DNA of 64,000 bases from JAKLIX01 sp964605655 (GTDB lineage: Bacteria; Bacteroidota; Bacteroidia; Bacteroidales; CAIXZF01), in NCBI GenBank assembly GCA_964605655.1, contig CAZSDK010000016.1, positions 40,476 through 104,475 on the forward strand. The letters are read 5' to 3'. This document shows positions 1-7,883 of this stretch, one piece after another. Below the pieces are notes generated by a model that did no database searches, was not told the origin of the DNA, and saw only the letters and a program-made list of their open reading frames with translations. The translations under genes were made by a program, and so were the position numbers. The first letter of the stretch is position 1; each line of letters starts with the position of its first letter.

Positions 1-1
1 A

Positions 2-130
2 GACATCATCCTGGTTGCCGGGAAAGGACATGAAAAGTACCAGGAGGTGAAAGGGGTACGGACCCCTTTTGATGATAAACAGATCCTCAGAGAAGCCCTT
101 GAGCTTTACGAACAACCTAACAGTCACTGA
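2..130 (+). CDS. murE: MurE C-terminal end (partial, cut by window start)
   Basis: The first 42 codons, in frame from base 2 to a TGA at 128-130, read as the end of UDP-MurNAc-tripeptide synthetase. The segment LVAGKGHEKYQ followed by TPFDD is the conserved GKGHE..YQ / FDD stretch of the MurE ligase domain. MurE adds the third stem-peptide residue (usually meso-diaminopimelate) in the cytoplasm. Only the C-terminal end is inside the window. The stop lies 2 nt before the mraY start, which fits one transcription unit. Confidence 0.85.
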   Translation, partial: DIILVAGKGHEKYQEVKGVRTPFDDKQILREALELYEQPNSH

Positions 131-132
131 CC

Positions 133-1386
133 ATGCTGTACTATCTCTTTAACTATCTCGACAAAGCGTTTGACATCCCGGGTGCCGGTGTTTTCCATTA
201 CATCTCCTTCAGGGCTTCCATGGCCGTCATAACCTCCCTCCTGATATCACTCATCTTCGGAAAGCGACTGATCAACCTTCTTAAAAAGAAACAGGTGGGA
301 GAACTCGTTCGCGACCTGGGCTTACAAGGCCAGATGGAAAAGCAGGGCACCCCGACCATGGGAGGATTGATCATCCTGGGAGCCATCCTGATCCCGACGC
401 TTCTTTTTGCTAAACTGAACAACATCTATATTATCCTTATCCTGTTCACCACCGTATGGCTTGGCACCTTCGGATTCCTGGATGATTATATCAAGGTCTT
501 CAAGAAAGACAAAAAAGGCCTGGCAGCCAAATTCAAGATCCTGGCCCAGGTGGTGCTGGGACTGATCGTCGGATTCACCCTCTACTTTCACCCCGCCGTA
601 GTAATTAAGGAGAAAAAAGAAGGGACCGCCTTTGTCTATTCAAAGACAGCTTTCAATATTGAGAACGAGACCACTACCGGGCATCTCTACCCACAGAAAC
701 CCATAAAATCGACCAAAACCACCATCCCCTTTATAAAAAACCATGAGTTGGACTATGCCGTACTTCTGTCCTGGATGGGTGGAAATTACAAGCACTGGGC
801 CTGGCTTGTCTTCGTACCTATCGTGATCCTTATCGTCACCTTTATTTCAAACGGAGCCAACCTGACAGATGGCATGGACGGACTGGCGACAGGGACATCA
901 GCCATTGTGGGGGTCACTCTTGGTATCCTTGCCTATGTCTCAGGCAACACGGTCTTTGCTAATTATTTGAACATCATGTACATCCCAAACACCGGGGAGC
1001 TGACCATTTTCGTCAGTGCTTTTGTAGGGGCCTGTATTGGATTTTTATGGTACAACACCAATCCGGCCCAGGTTTTCATGGGAGATACCGGCAGCCTGAC
1101 CATTGGAGGCATCATCGCTGTATTTGCCATCATGATCAGGAAGGAACTGCTCATACCCATCCTCTGCGGTGTATTCGTCATTGAAAACATCTCGGTGATG
1201 ATGCAGGTCACATACTTCAAGTACACCAAACGCAAATACGGGCAAGGCAAGAGGATTTTCAGGATGTCACCGCTGCATCATCATTACCAGGTTCTAGGAT
1301 ATGCTGAACCCAAAATTGTGATGAGGTTCTTCATTATCGGCCTCATGCTGGCAGTAGTTAGTATTATAACGCTTAAAATCAGATAA
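133..1386 (+). CDS. mraY: Phospho-N-acetylmuramoyl-pentapeptide transferase MraY
   Basis: MraY moves phospho-MurNAc-pentapeptide from UDP onto undecaprenyl phosphate at the inner face of the membrane, forming lipid I. The 417-residue protein is polytopic and carries the family motifs: an Asp-Asp pair at about residues 117-118 (FLDDYIK), the NGANLTDGMDG block near residue 240 and the HHHYQ block near 382. It has an extended hydrophilic insert at about 158-208, as in other Bacteroidota MraY proteins, which explains the length above the usual 360. The ATG is 2 nt after the murE stop. Full-length with all key motifs, so it should be active. Confidence 0.96.
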   Translation: MLYYLFNYLDKAFDIPGAGVFHYISFRASMAVITSLLISLIFGKRLINLLKKKQVGELVRDLGLQGQMEKQGTPTMGGLIILGAILIPTLLFAKLNNIYIILILFTTVWLGTFGFLDDYIKVFKKDKKGLAAKFKILAQVVLGLIVGFTLYFHPAVVIKEKKEGTAFVYSKTAFNIENETTTGHLYPQKPIKSTKTTIPFIKNHELDYAVLLSWMGGNYKHWAWLVFVPIVILIVTFISNGANLTDGMDGLATGTSAIVGVTLGILAYVSGNTVFANYLNIMYIPNTGELTIFVSAFVGACIGFLWYNTNPAQVFMGDTGSLTIGGIIAVFAIMIRKELLIPILCGVFVIENISVMMQVTYFKYTKRKYGQGKRIFRMSPLHHHYQVLGYAEPKIVMRFFIIGLMLAVVSIITLKIR

Positions 1387-1409
1387 ATATAACACCCTAA
1401 AACAGGCAT

Positions 1410-1958
1410 ATGACATTAGATGCATTAGCATTACAAGGGAAGGGTCAGGTTTGCCAGCCTATGGCAGCGGCTCTCAGGCAAAGACTTAGTGATCTTCGCA
1501 ATCCTTTGGTAAGGGAGATCCTAAGTGACTTTGTCAATACCGGCCACCGCCTGGAATTAGTGTCGACCATCCACCATGTTGACTATATCAACGACAGCAA
1601 GGCCAGCAACATCAATGCCACCTGGTTTGCGCTGGAGAGCATGAACCGCCCGGTAGTCTGGATTGCCGGTGGGCAGGAAGGATCCGGCAATTACACCCTG
1701 CTCACTGAACTGGTGAAGTCGAAAGTAAAAGTGCTGATCTGCCTGGGAGAACAAACAGAGGCCCTTTTCTCAACTTACCTCGGTGTTGTCCCAAATATTT
1801 ATCGCGCCAAGAACATGGAGGAGGCTGTACAGATCGCCTTCCAGGTAAGCAAGGAAGGGGACACGGTACTGCTTTCTCCCGCCTGCCCGAGTTTCGATCG
1901 ATATGAAAATTATGAAGAGAGAGGAAATCATTTCAGAGACATTGTATTAAGCCTTTAA
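1410..1958 (+). CDS. murD: Truncated MurD: C-terminal ligase domain only
   Basis: MurD (UDP-MurNAc-L-alanine:D-glutamate ligase) normally has about 440 residues in three domains. This frame has 182 and starts at the very end of the ATPase domain. The visible blocks are LQGK followed by MAAAL (the GxHNxxN..A region, but with HN and the second Asn changed to GQ and Q), HRLE, INDSKASN (usually DSKATN) and LLSPACPSFD, all in domain 3. Only 23 nt separate it from mraY, so no room exists for the missing ~260 codons. The N-terminal UDP-binding and P-loop ATPase domains are absent; it cannot be a working ligase alone. The frame is open, which argues against long decay. A complete murD is expected elsewhere; an assembly deletion is the main alternative. 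Confidence 0.85.
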   Translation: MTLDALALQGKGQVCQPMAAALRQRLSDLRNPLVREILSDFVNTGHRLELVSTIHHVDYINDSKASNINATWFALESMNRPVVWIAGGQEGSGNYTLLTELVKSKVKVLICLGEQTEALFSTYLGVVPNIYRAKNMEEAVQIAFQVSKEGDTVLLSPACPSFDRYENYEERGNHFRDIVLSL

Positions 1959-1968
1959 TCAACGCGGT

Positions 1969-3135
1969 ATGTTAAAGTTCATCAAAAACAGCAAAGGAGA
2001 CAAGGTACTACTGGTAGTGGTGATCATCCTTTCGATTTTTTCTTTGCTGGCGGTATACAGTTCCACTGGCACGCTTGCCATGCGCAAACAGGGCGGCAAT
2101 ACCGAGTACTATCTGCTGAAACACTTCATCATTCTGATTTTCGGGTTTACCCTGATGTACCTGACCTACCGGATCAAGTTCATTTATTTTTCCCGCCTGT
2201 CGCAGATCGCCATGATCATCAGCATCGTCCTGTTAGCCGGAACGCTCATTTTCGGTGCATCTATCAACGATGCCAAAAGAGCATTGATCGTACCTTTTCT
2301 GAACCTCACTTTTCAGAGCTCCGACTTCGCCAAGTTAGCCCTGATCATGTACACTGCCAGGATACTGAGCATGAAGCAGGACCAGATCAAGGAGTTCAAG
2401 ACTGCCTTTCTTCCCATCACATGGCCCATTCTGATCATTTGCGCCCTTATTGTTCCTGAAAACTTTTCCACCGCAGCCATGTTGTTTGTCACCTGCCTGG
2501 TACTCATGTTCATTGGCAGGGTCAACATCAGATATATTCTCTCCATGATAGGCACCGGGGTTGTCATTCTGGCCCTTATTATTGCCTTCATTTATGTCAC
2601 CAAGCCCGATAAGGGAAGGGTGCTTACCTGGAAGAACAGGATAGAGAGCTTCGCTAACGGCACCAACAGCGAAGAAGGATACCAGGTCGAGCAGAGCAAG
2701 ATAGCCATCGCCACTGGGGGTGTGTTTGGTAAAATGCCCGGCAAATCAACCCAAAGGAACTTCCTGCCACATCCATACTCTGATTTCATCTATGCCATTA
2801 TCATCGAGGAATACGGACTCCTCGGTGGTCTTTTAATGGTTTTGCTGTATCTGATCATTCTTTCGCGTGGGACACGTATCGTGGTGAAAAGCCCCGGCAA
2901 TTTCGGGGCTTTTCTCGCGATCGGGGTAAGTTTCAGCCTGGTTTTCCAGGCCATGATCAATATGGCGGTTTCCGTCAACCTCTTCCCCGTGACAGGACAA
3001 CCCCTCCCTTTTATAAGCATGGGCGGAACTTCCATCTGGTTCACCAGCATCGCCATTGGTATTATCCTGAGTGTCAGCAAGGAACTTGATAACAATAACC
3101 AAACAAAAAATGAGCCAGTCGCAGCCATCGCATAG
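1969..3135 (+). CDS. ftsW: Lipid II polymerase of the division machinery, FtsW (SEDS family)
   Basis: A 388-residue polytopic SEDS-family glycosyltransferase that polymerises lipid II into septal glycan strands. Family signs are the LLAVYSSTGTLAMR start of TM1, the long hydrophilic loop after residue 210 (RIESFANGTNSEEGYQVEQSKIAI read in pieces, with the conserved Q..S.IA..GG..G stretch), and the C-terminal FPVTGQPLPFISMGG block. It lies 10 nt after the truncated murD, and its last 26 nt overlap the start of murG, implying translational coupling. Position between murD and murG identifies it as FtsW rather than RodA. Confidence 0.94.
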   Translation: MLKFIKNSKGDKVLLVVVIILSIFSLLAVYSSTGTLAMRKQGGNTEYYLLKHFIILIFGFTLMYLTYRIKFIYFSRLSQIAMIISIVLLAGTLIFGASINDAKRALIVPFLNLTFQSSDFAKLALIMYTARILSMKQDQIKEFKTAFLPITWPILIICALIVPENFSTAAMLFVTCLVLMFIGRVNIRYILSMIGTGVVILALIIAFIYVTKPDKGRVLTWKNRIESFANGTNSEEGYQVEQSKIAIATGGVFGKMPGKSTQRNFLPHPYSDFIYAIIIEEYGLLGGLLMVLLYLIILSRGTRIVVKSPGNFGAFLAIGVSFSLVFQAMINMAVSVNLFPVTGQPLPFISMGGTSIWFTSIAIGIILSVSKELDNNNQTKNEPVAAIA

Positions 3136-4231
3136 GTTTATCCTCAGCGGAGGAGGGACGGGAGGGCATATTTTCCCTGCCCTGGCCATTGCTGATGCGA
3201 TCAGGCAGCGGGAGCCGGGAGCCTCCATCCTCTTTATCGGTGCCAGGCACCGCATGGAAATGGAAAAGGTGCCGGCAGCCGGATATACTATTAAAGGGCT
3301 GTGGATTAGTGGTTTGCAGCGAAAACTTACTGTCAGAAACCTGCTATTCCCCTTGAAACTGGTCAGCAGTCTGGTGAAGGCAGGGTTTATTGTAAAGCAA
3401 TTCAAACCCGACGTAGTGATCGGGACCGGAGGTTTTGCCTCTGGGCCCACGCTCAGGATGGCATCCTTGTTCGGGATCCCCACCCTCATCCAGGAACAAA
3501 ACTCCTATCCGGGCATCACCAACAGGATGCTGGCTGGAAAGGCTGATCGCATCTGCGTCGCCTATGAAGGTCTGGAACGATATTTCCCAAAAAACCGGAT
3601 TGTGATCACCGGTAACCCGGTAAGGAAAGATCTGTTGTCGCTCCATGAAAGAGTAAAAGAAGCCCTTTCATTTTTCAAACTCGAAAAGGACAGGAAGACC
3701 GTGTTGATGATCGGAGGCAGCCTGGGGGCGCTCAGCCTGAACGAAGGGATGAGACTCTGTTCCTCAAAACTGCAGGAAAGAAGCATACAGGTGATCTGGC
3801 AAACCGGCAAATCGTATTACCCCATTGCCAAAAGTCATTGCGAACAGCAAAACCTGACCAATGTTCATGTTTTTGATTTTATTCATAGAATGGACCTGGC
3901 TTACGCTGCAGCCGATATCATTGTCTCCAGGGCAGGTGCCATCGCCATCTCGGAGCTGTGCATCGCCTCCAAACCATGTATTTTGATCCCATCACCCAAC
4001 GTGGCAGAGGACCATCAGACTAAAAATGCAAAAGCACTCACCGAAAGAGGAGCCGCTTTACTGTTGCCTGATAATGAAACCCGCGAGAAACTGGGAGATA
4101 TGGTCCTTGAAACGCTGGAGAACACCGAAATAAGGGTAAGACTCTCCGACACCCTTCATACAATGGCCAGGCCTGATGCCACAGAACATATTGCCGATGA
4201 AGTTTTTAAATTGATACGAACGGACAGATGA
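3110..4231 (+). CDS. murG: UDP-GlcNAc:lipid I GlcNAc transferase MurG
   Basis: MurG adds GlcNAc to lipid I on the cytoplasmic face of the membrane, producing lipid II. The 373-residue product has the GT-B fold signature GGGTGGHIFPALA within the first 25 residues and the second glycine loop GGSLGA at about 202. The ATG at 3110 is preferred over a GTG at 3071 because family homology begins just after it (RFILSGGGTGG). The start lies inside the 3' end of ftsW (26-nt overlap), and its stop overlaps the murC start by 4 nt (ATGA). Confidence 0.95.
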   Translation: MSQSQPSHRFILSGGGTGGHIFPALAIADAIRQREPGASILFIGARHRMEMEKVPAAGYTIKGLWISGLQRKLTVRNLLFPLKLVSSLVKAGFIVKQFKPDVVIGTGGFASGPTLRMASLFGIPTLIQEQNSYPGITNRMLAGKADRICVAYEGLERYFPKNRIVITGNPVRKDLLSLHERVKEALSFFKLEKDRKTVLMIGGSLGALSLNEGMRLCSSKLQERSIQVIWQTGKSYYPIAKSHCEQQNLTNVHVFDFIHRMDLAYAAADIIVSRAGAIAISELCIASKPCILIPSPNVAEDHQTKNAKALTERGAALLLPDNETREKLGDMVLETLENTEIRVRLSDTLHTMARPDATEHIADEVFKLIRTDR

Positions 4232-5598
4232 AACGACTCGGACATATCAGCTCAGCCTATTTCCTGGGGATCGGAGGCATAGGGATGAGTGCCCTGGCAA
4301 GGTATTTTCTATCCATGGGCATCCGGGTGAATGGCTATGACCGGACGGTCACCCCGCTGACCAGGGAGCTGGAAAAGGAAGGGATCCCTGTCCATTATGA
4401 GGATAGACCCGGGCTGATCCCCGGCACGATCGACCTGGTTGTGTATACTCCGGCTGTCCCATCGTCACTGGATGAGTTTCAATTTCTCAAGCATTCCGGT
4501 ATCCGGATGATGAAGAGATCCGAAGTGCTCGGGCTGATCTCTGAAGATTTTCACTGTATGGCCGTGGCCGGTTCCCATGGCAAGACGACGACCTCCACCC
4601 TGATGGCTCACCTCATGCATCTTGCCGGAGGAGGCTGCCTGGCGTTACTGGGAGGTATTTCGAAGAACTACAGATCAAATTTCATCAACGATCCCTTCGC
4701 CCAGGTTCTGGTCACAGAAGCAGATGAATACGACCGTTCCTTCCTTCAGCTGTCACCCAGCCTGGCCGTCATCACCTCCGTCGAACCTGATCATCTCGAC
4801 ATTTACGGCACCTTTGAGGCATTACAGTCATCCTTCCGGGAATTCATCCGGCGCATCAGGCCTGGCGGCACCCTGCTGATAAAATCAGGAATTGATTTTC
4901 AGTTCGATGCACCGGCCAACCTGAAAGTTTACACCTATGGACTCGATGCCGGTGGAAACTTCCATCCTGCAAACCTGAAAATTGAAGACAATACCTATCA
5001 TTTTGATCTTCAGACACCTGATGCACTTCTCCAGGGATTTCAGCAACAGATTCCCGGTCTGATCAACGTGGAGAATGCCACGGCCGCCCTGGCAGCCTGC
5101 CTGCTGACCGGCTGCCATCCTGCTTCCCTGGCTGAAGGGCTCACAACCTATACCGGTGTGAGACGCCGTCTGGATAAGAGATTTGATGAAGGGAACATAG
5201 TATATATTGATGATTATGCCCACCATCCCGATGAACTCAAAGCCTGTATCCTTTCAGTAAAACAACTTTATCCCGGAAGGGAGATCACAGGGATATTTCA
5301 ACCCCATCTTTTTAGCAGGACCAGGGACCTGGCCTCAGGATTTGCTGACAGCCTGGCCCTTCTCGACCGTATCATCCTGCTGGATATTTATCCTGCCCGT
5401 GAAGAACCGATTCCCGGGGTGGATTCGCAGTATTTATTCAACCTGATCAACCATCCTGATAAGGCGATGAGCAACAAGGAGGACCTGCTACCCCTGCTTG
5501 GCCAGATGAACATTGAAGTCCTTCTCACCCTGGGTGCCGGCGATATCGATCAGTTGGTGGGCCCCATTGTAGACCTGTTAACCAAGAAAACCATTTAG
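4228..5598 (+). CDS. murC: UDP-N-acetylmuramate--L-alanine ligase MurC
   Basis: MurC attaches L-alanine to UDP-MurNAc, the first stem-peptide step. The 456-residue protein has all three Mur ligase domains: the Rossmann-like N-terminal domain with GIGGIGMSALA at about 15-25, the ATPase domain with the P-loop GSHGKTTT at about 115, the EADEYDRSF block near 169 typical of MurC, and a C-terminal domain with DDYAHHP near 330. The intact three-domain layout contrasts with the neighbouring murD fragment. ATGA overlap with murG; 15 nt before ftsQ. Confidence 0.95.
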   Translation: MKRLGHISSAYFLGIGGIGMSALARYFLSMGIRVNGYDRTVTPLTRELEKEGIPVHYEDRPGLIPGTIDLVVYTPAVPSSLDEFQFLKHSGIRMMKRSEVLGLISEDFHCMAVAGSHGKTTTSTLMAHLMHLAGGGCLALLGGISKNYRSNFINDPFAQVLVTEADEYDRSFLQLSPSLAVITSVEPDHLDIYGTFEALQSSFREFIRRIRPGGTLLIKSGIDFQFDAPANLKVYTYGLDAGGNFHPANLKIEDNTYHFDLQTPDALLQGFQQQIPGLINVENATAALAACLLTGCHPASLAEGLTTYTGVRRRLDKRFDEGNIVYIDDYAHHPDELKACILSVKQLYPGREITGIFQPHLFSRTRDLASGFADSLALLDRIILLDIYPAREEPIPGVDSQYLFNLINHPDKAMSNKEDLLPLLGQMNIEVLLTLGAGDIDQLVGPIVDLLTKKTI

Positions 5599-5613
5599 AA
5601 AAGATAACAAACC

Positions 5614-6426
5614 ATGAGCAAGTCCCTGATCAAGAAAATAGCGACCATCTGTTTCTGGATTGGCTTTTCAGCGGCGACGGTCGTCACGGTAGGCTTTGTG
5701 GAATCAGAACACAGCAAACTGAGATGCAAGGATGTTGACATTTCTTTAAATACGGCTGGCGAAAATTCCTTCCTTACCCAGGCCGAGGTGATGAAGACTA
5801 TTGAGCAGCTGCTGGGCGACACGGTAGTCGGGAAGCCCATGAAGGAGATCAGTATCAGTCTGATCAGGTCACGCCTGGAGGAAAATCAGTATGTGGCCCA
5901 TGCCACGGTCTATGCCACGGTCGACGGCATCCTCAAGGTGGAGATTTCCCAGAGATCGCCTATGGTCCGGGTACAAAATGCCCTGGGAGAGTGCTTCTAC
6001 CTTAGTGATGACGGCCGCATGATTCCTGTCAGCTTCCTGTACACCGCCCGTGTCCCTTTTGCCAATGGCCTGATCACCGAAAAATACGATGTTGCCAGAG
6101 ACCTTGTACCCGTGATCGATGGTCCGCCCGAGATCAGCAACAGGATCACCACCCTTCAGAAGATCTATATGCTGGGCAATGCCCTGCAGCAGTATCCCTT
6201 TCTCAAGGCACAGATCGAGCAGATCTTTGTCGACAGTGAGGGTGACATCGAACTTATCCCGCTGGCAGGTGAACATACGGTGATCCTTGGTAATGTGGAC
6301 TACCTCACCGAAAAACTCGACAAGCTTACCGCCTTTTACCAATACGGGTTAAAACTGAAAGGGTACAATACATACAAGAGCATCAACATCAAATTCAAGA
6401 ATCAAATTATCTGTTTAAAAAACTAA
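5614..6426 (+). CDS. ftsQ: Cell division protein FtsQ/DivIB-like
   Basis: A bitopic division protein of 270 residues: a short cytoplasmic N-terminus, one membrane segment at about 10-28 (IATICFWIGFSAATVVTVGF), then a periplasmic part with a POTRA-like start (conserved phrase FLTQAEVMKTIEQLL) and the FtsQ beta domain. FtsQ links the FtsBL pair to the FtsWI synthase at the septum. Sequence identity in this family is low, so the call leans on the topology and on the position between murC and ftsA, which is the standard Bacteroidota order. Confidence 0.88.
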   Translation: MSKSLIKKIATICFWIGFSAATVVTVGFVESEHSKLRCKDVDISLNTAGENSFLTQAEVMKTIEQLLGDTVVGKPMKEISISLIRSRLEENQYVAHATVYATVDGILKVEISQRSPMVRVQNALGECFYLSDDGRMIPVSFLYTARVPFANGLITEKYDVARDLVPVIDGPPEISNRITTLQKIYMLGNALQQYPFLKAQIEQIFVDSEGDIELIPLAGEHTVILGNVDYLTEKLDKLTAFYQYGLKLKGYNTYKSINIKFKNQIICLKN

Positions 6427-6432
6427 AACAAT

Positions 6433-7797
6433 ATGAGCATGGAATCTTCAGACATTATTGTCGGACTCGACATCGGTACGACCAAAATTGCGGTCATTGT
6501 CGGCCGACTCAACGAAAACAACAAGATTGAAATTCTTGGCATGGGCAAATCAGACTCCATCGGTGTGAGAAGGGGTGTGGTTTCGAACATTGAAGACACG
6601 GTACGCTCTATCAAAACGGCCGTGGAAAACGCTGAGAAAAGTGCCAATGTGACGATCAGGAATGTATATGTAGGCATCGCCGGTCAGCACATCAAGAGCC
6701 TTCAGCATCGCGGAAGCCTGATCCGTAACAGCGGAGAAGAAGAGATCTGCGAGGAGGACATCGACCGTCTGCATGAGAACATGTATAAGCTGGTGATGCC
6801 ACCCGGTGAGGAAATCATACAGGTGATCGCCCAGGACTACATTATTGACGGAGAACAAGGTATCAAGCAACCCATCGGTATCTGTGGGGTGTCACTCGAA
6901 GCCAACTTCCATATTATTGTAGGCCAGACCGCTGCAGTGAAGAACATTTACAAATGTGTTACCAAAGCAGGGCTGCAGGTCATCGGAATGATGCTGGAGC
7001 CCCTGTCCTCAGCAGCTGCAGTCCTGAGCGAGGAAGAAAAAGAAGCAGGTGTGGTTTTGGTCGATATCGGCGGAGGCACTACTGACATCGCCATCTTCCA
7101 GGATTGCATCATCCGTCATACCGCGGTGATTCCTTTTGGAGGGGATGTCATCACCGATGATATCAGGGAAGGTTGCCATATCATTCGTAAACACGCTGAA
7201 GAACTGAAAATTAAGTTTGGAAGCTGCCTGGCAAGTGAGAACAAAGACGAGGAGATCGTGGCCATCAGGGGGCTTCGTGACCGTCCAGCCCGCGAAATCT
7301 CACTAAAAACCCTTGCCTTGATCATCGAGGCCCGCATGGAAGAGATCATTCACTTCGTCAGGAATGAAATCAAAAACTCAGGCTACGAAAAGAAACTGAT
7401 CGGTGGTATCGTTCTGACGGGGGGTGGGTCGATGATGAAACATATCTCACAGCTGACAGAATTTCAAACCGGCTACGACACCCGCATTGGTTACCCTAAC
7501 GAACACCTTGGCAAAGGGGTATCGAACGAACTGGCCAATCCCATGTTTGCTACCGGTACCGGCCTGGTTTACCTGGCTGGAGAAAAATTGGCCAAAGAAC
7601 TGCGCCTGAACACCCAGGAAGAGTTTGTAACCACCGATGCCGAGATCAAGGAACCCGACGCGGAATCCGGAGATGCCACGAACGCTGGCGTATCCAAACC
7701 ACCCAGGGAAAGACCCATTAAGGTCTTCAATATCGGGGAGAGACTCTTCAAGATTGTCACCGAGTTTTTTGAAGCCGACGGCAAAAAACTTGCGTGA
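6433..7797 (+). CDS. ftsA: Cell division protein FtsA (actin-like FtsZ membrane tether)
   Basis: FtsA is an actin-fold ATPase that anchors FtsZ filaments to the membrane and recruits the septal synthase. The 454-residue protein has phosphate-1 GLDIGTTKIAVIVG at about 10-23, the 1C subdomain, phosphate-2 VLVDIGGGTTDIAIF near 210 and the adenosine motif GGIVLTGGGSMM near 325. The tail VFNIGERLFKIVTEFF is amphipathic and fits the membrane-targeting helix. It starts 6 nt after ftsQ; an 86-nt gap separates it from ftsZ. Confidence 0.95.
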   Translation: MSMESSDIIVGLDIGTTKIAVIVGRLNENNKIEILGMGKSDSIGVRRGVVSNIEDTVRSIKTAVENAEKSANVTIRNVYVGIAGQHIKSLQHRGSLIRNSGEEEICEEDIDRLHENMYKLVMPPGEEIIQVIAQDYIIDGEQGIKQPIGICGVSLEANFHIIVGQTAAVKNIYKCVTKAGLQVIGMMLEPLSSAAAVLSEEEKEAGVVLVDIGGGTTDIAIFQDCIIRHTAVIPFGGDVITDDIREGCHIIRKHAEELKIKFGSCLASENKDEEIVAIRGLRDRPAREISLKTLALIIEARMEEIIHFVRNEIKNSGYEKKLIGGIVLTGGGSMMKHISQLTEFQTGYDTRIGYPNEHLGKGVSNELANPMFATGTGLVYLAGEKLAKELRLNTQEEFVTTDAEIKEPDAESGDATNAGVSKPPRERPIKVFNIGERLFKIVTEFFEADGKKLA

Positions 7798-7870
7798 CAA
7801 CATATTAACAAACAGTTGAAAAATATTTTGAACTGGTCAGTCCATCCAAGCAATATAATTAGTTAATTTG

Positions 7871-7876
7871 AGGAGG
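7871..7876 (+). promoter_or_regulatory. Strong Shine-Dalgarno site of ftsZ
   Basis: AGGAGG lies 7 nt before the ftsZ ATG at 7884. A perfect Shine-Dalgarno core is uncommon in Bacteroidota, where most genes have weak or no match, so this site fixes the start codon and suggests high translation of ftsZ. Confidence 0.7.
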
Positions 7877-7883
7877 AAATAAT

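Noticed and set aside
2833..3489. A 218-codon minus-strand frame across ftsW and murG
   Set aside because: Antisense to two genes with clear family motifs; low-complexity shadow translation.
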